Shown here: piece by piece, positions 15,471 to 18,507 of the stretch
Numbering within the stretch: position 1 is the first letter of the stretch
How the letters are laid out: every line of letters starts with the position of its first letter
Assembly: GCA_965365445.1 (NCBI GenBank)
Contig: CBDUBS010000063.1
Span: 1 to 18,507, forward strand
Length of the DNA stretch: 18,507 bases
Origin: CBDUBS01 sp965365445
GTDB lineage: Bacteria > Bacteroidota > Rhodothermia > Rhodothermales > DASSAV01
Direction: 5' to 3'
The notes under the pieces: generated by a model
Database searches by the model: none
What the model was told of the DNA's origin: nothing
What the model saw: only the letters and a program-made list of their open reading frames with translations
Translations under genes and position numbers: made by a program

Positions 15471-16823
15471 ATGCGTAGCCTTCTTTATCCGGCGGCATGG
15501 CTGCTGCTCGTCGCCCCGTCAATCTCTCTGGCGCAGCCCCGGCTCCTGAGCGGCCCGATGGTCGGGCACACCACAGCCACGTCCTCGGTCATATGGGTTG
15601 AAACCGACCGGCCTGCGGAGGTGAACGTGCACTATTGGGTGGAATCCGGGCCGAACCCCATCGTTCGGGGCACGGCGGCGGGGACCACCCGGTCCGATCC
15701 GCCGCATACCGGCGCGATCCGCCTGGAAAACCTCACGGCGGGTGGGCTGGTTCATTACGAACTCGAACTGGACGGGCAGGCCGTCCGCCCCGATACGCCG
15801 CAGTCGTTCTATTTGCTGCCGGCCGCCGATCTGCCCCGGTTTTCGGTGGCGTTCACGTCGTGCATGAACCCGATCCGGACTCCCGTGCAACCCATCTGGG
15901 CGCAGGTAGCCGCGTACCGGCCCAACGTGCTGCTGCTCATCGGGGACAACAATTACATGCCGATGCAGCCCGGCGCCTACGAAGCCGGGGAGCCGGTCGT
16001 CCGGTACGCACTGGGCCGCTACCACCGGTATCTGCGCGATGTGGAAGGGCTGCGGACGGTGCTTGCCACCACGCCGACCTACGCGATATGGGACGACCAC
16101 GACTTCGGCCCGAACAACTCGGATCGTACGTTCCGGTGGAGGGACCTCACGCTGGAGCTTTTCAGGCGGTACTGGCCCAACCCCGGAGCGGGCCTGGAGG
16201 GTACTCCCGGGGTGTTCCACTCCTTCCGCATCGCCGATGCCGAGTTCTTCATGCTGGACGACCGCTATTACCGCGATCCGAACGAGGCCCCGGACCGCAG
16301 GACGATGTTCGGGGACCGGCAGATGCAGTGGCTCCGGGACGGACTGAAGGCGAGCACCGCCCGGTTCAAGGTGATCGTCAACGGCAATGCACTCACCATC
16401 GACCGGCACGACGGGGGAGAGTACTGGGCCCGCTACGGGACGGAGCGCACCGACTTTCTGAACTGGATGGTAGGGGAGCGCATCGAGGGGGTGTTCTTCC
16501 TCTCAGGCGACTGGCACGTCGGCTCGCTGAGCCGCCTCGAATGGCCGGGCGGGTACCCGCTTTTCGAGCTCATCAGCTCCAACGCCGGCGTCGGTACGAT
16601 GGAGGCGGACGCTCATGGATACCGCTACAACCGGCAGACGACCGGCCACAACCGCCGCTTCGACGGCCCGATCATCAACGACATTCTGGATTACAACTTC
16701 GGTCTGCTGGAGTTTAGCGGTACCGAGGAGAACCGTAGCGTCCTTTTAAGGATCATCGACCACCGGGGCGAGGTGCGGGCGGCTCACCTGCTGACTCCGG
16801 CGGACCTCTCCTTAGCTAAATGA
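15471..16823 (+). CDS. PhoD-like secreted phosphatase/phosphodiesterase
   Basis: 450 residues. A signal peptide (AAWLLLVAPSISLAQ) is followed by the PhoD N-terminal Fn3-like beta domain (about 25-118; SGPMVGHTTATSSVIWVET, later VHYELELDG) and the metallophosphoesterase domain. Metal-site motifs are visible: FTSCMNP (Cys131), LIGDNNYM (Asp159, Asn160), IWDDHDFGPNNSD (about 207-217), FFMLDDRYYRDP (Asp263, Asp264, Arg265) and LSGDWHVG (Asp347, His349). PhoD enzymes release phosphate from mono- and diesters outside the cytoplasm using Fe3+ and Ca2+. The family is broad, so the natural substrate is open. No twin-arginine motif is seen at the N-terminus, unlike the Bacillus PhoD enzyme, so Sec export is likelier. 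The gene is divergent from the Ca2+-binding lipoprotein. A homologous copy of its last ~14 codons lies 604 bp downstream. Confidence 0.9.
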   Translation: MRSLLYPAAWLLLVAPSISLAQPRLLSGPMVGHTTATSSVIWVETDRPAEVNVHYWVESGPNPIVRGTAAGTTRSDPPHTGAIRLENLTAGGLVHYELELDGQAVRPDTPQSFYLLPAADLPRFSVAFTSCMNPIRTPVQPIWAQVAAYRPNVLLLIGDNNYMPMQPGAYEAGEPVVRYALGRYHRYLRDVEGLRTVLATTPTYAIWDDHDFGPNNSDRTFRWRDLTLELFRRYWPNPGAGLEGTPGVFHSFRIADAEFFMLDDRYYRDPNEAPDRRTMFGDRQMQWLRDGLKASTARFKVIVNGNALTIDRHDGGEYWARYGTERTDFLNWMVGERIEGVFFLSGDWHVGSLSRLEWPGGYPLFELISSNAGVGTMEADAHGYRYNRQTTGHNRRFDGPIINDILDYNFGLLEFSGTEENRSVLLRIIDHRGEVRAAHLLTPADLSLAK

Positions 16824-16858
16824 TAAAGGGGCTTACAGACCGAGACGAGGTGCAGGGG

Positions 16859-17092
16859 TCATGCAGCGATCTCTCTGACATGCAGGATTTCGTGTTGCTC
16901 CAGGGGCCGGACGCCTCCGGGATCAAGCGTTATGACGGCTACCGTGCCGCCCGTTCCGGTCATGAATTCGACCTCGAGTGCCGCCGCATCCCGGTAGCAG
17001 TGAACGACGGTCCCCACGTCGCCTGCTTCCAAACCGTGCTCGGGAAGGGAATGCTCCAGGACGACCAGATCCATTTCCGATATCGGTATCAT
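16859..17092 (-). CDS. DUF4926 domain protein (small, intact)
   Basis: 77 residues. The sequence follows the DUF4926 pattern: MDLVVLEHSLPEHGL (7-21), GDVGTVVHCY (24-33), LEVEFM (39-44) and VAVITLDPGGVRPL (51-64). This beta-rich small domain has no assigned enzymatic role, and I see no signal peptide. The opposite strand has an open frame (16820-17191) without family features, so the minus strand is the real gene. The ATG lies one base after the stop of a broken DUF6883 gene, a spacing typical of a co-translated two-gene cassette; DUF4926 and DUF6883 are, as I recall, commonly neighbours. Their paired role is not established; toxin-antitoxin or immunity functions are sometimes suspected. An alternative ATG is six codons further in. 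The stop is 35 bp from the convergent PhoD gene's stop. Confidence 0.82.
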   Translation of the reverse strand: MIPISEMDLVVLEHSLPEHGLEAGDVGTVVHCYRDAAALEVEFMTGTGGTVAVITLDPGGVRPLEQHEILHVREIAA

Positions 17093-17093
17093 G

Positions 17094-17256
17094 TTATCCC
17101 GGATAGGCTGTTACGAGGCGAGGCCGTGACTCACCCGTTTCCACGATCCATATGGTGCAGATGGCGGCTTCCATTCCTGCAGGTCCTCTGATGAGGCCCC
17201 TCACGACATATTTAGTTCCGTACTGCGTTTCAACCGTCGCTGTTCGGCAGGTGCAT
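17094..17256 (-). pseudogene. DUF6883 gene remnant with internal deletion and frameshift
   Basis: Two pieces of one family are visible on the minus strand. The ATG at 17256 encodes MHLPNSDG and then a TGA at 17232-17230, matching the usual DUF6883 opening (M-K-L-P-N-x-x). From about 17231, in another frame, the C-terminal part follows: ETQYGTKYVVRGLIRG, then ICTIWIVETGESRPRLVTAY and PG before the TAA at 17096-17094. That is the typical DUF6883 ending (YGTKYVV..., VWIV..G...PRLVTAYP). Intact members run to roughly 110-140 residues, so about 60-80 central residues are missing and the two ends are out of frame. No functional protein can be made. The stop still lies one base before the DUF4926 ATG, preserving the ancestral operon join. 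It might be an assembly error rather than a true deletion. Confidence 0.75.
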
Positions 17257-17325
17257 GGGTCGTATAAACGATGGAGGCCAGAACCATAGTCTCGAACGAC
17301 CAGTTAAGAGGTCGGTTTCGGGGAG

Positions 17326-17362
17326 CCGGCCCTGCCATGCCGTGTAGCCGAGGCAGGGCCGG
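17326..17362. other. Perfect 11-bp inverted repeat (hairpin) in the scarred intergenic segment
   Basis: CCGGCCCTGCC (17326-17336) and GGCAGGGCCGG (17352-17362) pair without mismatch around a 15-base loop. It lies between the upstream end of the DUF6883 remnant and the PhoD tail remnant, in DNA with no other recognisable content. There is no U-tract on either strand. It may be a terminator, a REP-like element or the end of a small mobile unit; one copy only is seen in this window. Confidence 0.5.
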
Positions 17363-17382
17363 GCGCACGCAAAGCGCACTCG

Positions 17383-17427
17383 GCCACTCATCTGCTGACT
17401 CCGGCGGACCTGTCTTTCAGGGAATGA
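17383..17427 (+). pseudogene. C-terminal remnant of a second PhoD-like gene
   Basis: In one frame this stretch reads ATHLLTPADLSFRE then TGA. The PhoD-like gene upstream ends AAHLLTPADLSLAK then TGA. The two align without gaps through the stop codon at a constant offset of 604 bp, with 20 identical consecutive bases (16788-16807 and 17392-17411). Most differences fall at third codon positions and are silent (His, Leu, Ser, Ala), so this looks like the tail of an old paralogue rather than a fresh copy. No further PhoD-like coding sequence is recognisable upstream. It is too short to be a gene and is best read as a deletion scar. Confidence 0.7.
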
Positions 17428-17451
17428 CGGGCCGGGGAGGCCATTTTCCGG

Positions 17452-17482
17452 TTGCGCTCCCGTCATCCGGTGGCTACTTTTG
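17452..17482 (+). promoter_or_regulatory. Bacteroidota-type promoter for the third sulfatase gene
   Basis: TTG at 17452-17454 (-33 element) is followed after 20 bp by TACTTTTG at 17475-17482, an exact match to the lineage's -7 consensus TAnnTTTG. The sulfatase ATG is 36 bp further on, leaving a short leader. This suggests the gene is transcribed by the housekeeping sigma and independently of the scarred segment upstream. Confidence 0.65.
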
Positions 17483-17517
17483 AACCACCGTTCTGTAACC
17501 TCTCCCGGTACGTTTTC

Positions 17518-18507
17518 ATGTCCTTCCGCTTCCTCGCCCTCGCGCTCCTGCTGGCCGGGTGCGCCCCCGATACGCCGCCCTCCGCTCCGGAACGTGCTCC
17601 GAACATCGTGTTCATCCTCGCCGACGACCTCGGCTACGGCGACATCGAGCCGTACGGACAGACGCGCATCCGGACGCCTCATCTGGCCCGCATGGCCGAC
17701 GAAGGGCTGCGGTTCACGCAGTTCTACGCCGGCGCTACGGTGTGCGCTCCTTCGCGCAGCGTGCTCATGACCGGCTTGCACACCGGCCACACCCCCGTGC
17801 GCGGCAACGCCGAACCCGAGATTCAGACCCTCCGACCCGAGGATGTTACCGTATCGGAAGTGCTCAAGGGGGCGGGCTATGCCACCGCGCTCGTCGGCAA
17901 GTGGGGCCTCGGCGACGTGGGCAACACCGGGCGTCCGAACGACCAGGGGTTCGACTACTTCTTCGGATACCTGAATCAGGTGCACGCCCACAACTACTAC
18001 CCCGAGTTCCTCTGGCGCAACGAGGAAAAAGCGGCCCTGCCGAATGAAGTGGAGCCCTGGAAAGAGGCGTACCACGGCTTTACCGGCGGCGTCGCCACGA
18101 AGCGGGCGGTCTACTCCGCCGACCTGTTCCATGACGAGGCCGTGCAGTTTATCGAGCAGCACCGGGAGGAGCCGTTTTTCCTCTATCTGGCGGCGACGCT
18201 GCCCCACGCCAATAACGAGGCGACGCGCTTCGGGCGCGAGGGGGAGCACGGCATGGAAACGCCGGACTACGGTCCCTACGCCAACCAGGACTGGCCCGAG
18301 GAGCAGAAGGGGCTGGCCGCCATGGTGACGCGGCTCGACGACGGGGTGGGCCGGGTGCTGGACAAGTTGAAGGAGTTGGGCCTGGCCGAGAACACGTATG
18401 TGTTTTTCAGCTCCGACAACGGGCCGCACGCCGAGGGCGGCAACGACTCCGACTTTTTCGACTCCAACGGCCCCCTGCGCGGCATCAAGCGGGATCTGTA
18501 CGAGGGG
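17518..18507 (+). CDS. Type I (formylglycine-dependent) sulfatase, predicted lipoprotein, 3' end outside window
   Basis: 330 residues are visible and the frame is open to the window edge. The ATG at 17518 opens a lipoprotein signal (LALALLLAGC, lipidated Cys15) with Asp at the third position after the Cys. Motifs: LADDLGYGD (from 34), CAPSRSVLMTG with formylglycine Cys76, GKWGLGD (from 127), GYLNQVHAHNYYPEF (150-164), TLPHANN (His230), SSDNGPH (Asp300-Asn301) and GIKRDLYEG (Lys324). GKWGLG replaces the common GKWHLG, and together with the NQVHAHNYYPEF stretch this marks a different arylsulfatase subfamily from the two sulfatases of the susCD locus. It should hydrolyse sulfate esters at the envelope. 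It has its own promoter and is separated from the main locus by convergent and divergent genes, so it may begin a second sulfatase cluster. Confidence 0.95.
   Translation, partial: MSFRFLALALLLAGCAPDTPPSAPERAPNIVFILADDLGYGDIEPYGQTRIRTPHLARMADEGLRFTQFYAGATVCAPSRSVLMTGLHTGHTPVRGNAEPEIQTLRPEDVTVSEVLKGAGYATALVGKWGLGDVGNTGRPNDQGFDYFFGYLNQVHAHNYYPEFLWRNEEKAALPNEVEPWKEAYHGFTGGVATKRAVYSADLFHDEAVQFIEQHREEPFFLYLAATLPHANNEATRFGREGEHGMETPDYGPYANQDWPEEQKGLAAMVTRLDDGVGRVLDKLKELGLAENTYVFFSSDNGPHAEGGNDSDFFDSNGPLRGIKRDLYEG

Noticed and set aside
16820..17191. Plus-strand open frame of 123 codons overlapping the PhoD stop
   Set aside because: It lies opposite the DUF4926 gene and DUF6883 remnant, both of which show family motifs; the plus-strand translation shows none.
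17271..17483. Plus-strand 70-codon frame before the third sulfatase
   Set aside because: It runs through the hairpin and the promoter in a different frame from the PhoD tail remnant, and has no recognisable domain.
17230..18429. Long minus-strand frame opposite the third sulfatase
   Set aside because: It is the antisense shadow of a high-GC coding region; the plus strand carries all sulfatase motifs in order.
1..18507. CRISPR array, tRNA or rRNA genes, transposase genes
   Set aside because: No regularly spaced direct repeats, RNA-gene-like sequences or transposase motifs were seen while reading both strands.

Overview
The window is high-GC bacterial DNA, apparently from a member of the Bacteroidota/Rhodothermota lineage. 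The evidence is a SusC/SusD outer-membrane pair, an ECF sigma/FecR-type anti-sigma pair, lipoprotein signal peptides with an acidic residue after the lipobox cysteine on SusD, no obvious Shine-Dalgarno sequences, and a promoter of the TTG-N20-TAnnTTTG type. The high GC and sequence style would fit a marine Rhodothermales-like organism, but taxonomy is an inference.

Layout. 1-1352: 3' part of a prolyl-oligopeptidase-family (S9) peptidase. 1488-13343: a polysaccharide-utilisation-type locus on the + strand: ECF sigma factor, FecR-like anti-sigma, SusC-like TonB-dependent receptor with an N-terminal STN signalling domain, SusD-like lipoprotein, two formylglycine-dependent sulfatases and a GH97 glycosidase with the retaining (alpha-galactosidase-type) catalytic pair. 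13395-15276 (- strand): a cytoplasmic TPR protein and a lipoprotein with six EF-hand-like loops. 15471-16823 (+): a PhoD-like secreted phosphatase/phosphodiesterase, divergent from the EF-hand gene. 16824-17517: a scarred accessory segment. It holds an intact DUF4926 gene, an internally deleted DUF6883 partner, a long perfect hairpin and a leftover C-terminal tail of a second PhoD-like gene. 17518-end: a third sulfatase, cut by the window edge, behind a recognisable Bacteroidota promoter.

How it may work together. The transporter's STN domain, the FecR-like protein and the sigma factor form a standard trans-envelope circuit: substrate binding at SusC/SusD would activate transcription of the locus. 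Sulfatases strip sulfate esters and the GH97 enzyme releases a sugar, probably alpha-galactose, in the periplasm. The likely substrate is therefore a sulfated, alpha-galactoside-containing glycan taken up as oligosaccharides. No endo-acting hydrolase and no formylglycine-generating enzyme is visible here. RNA hairpins at the susC/susD and susD/sulfatase junctions could set different expression levels within the operon.

The most unusual part is the 16.8-17.5 kb segment. An intact small gene keeps its deleted, frameshifted partner immediately upstream, and the pair sits between two homologous PhoD gene ends.
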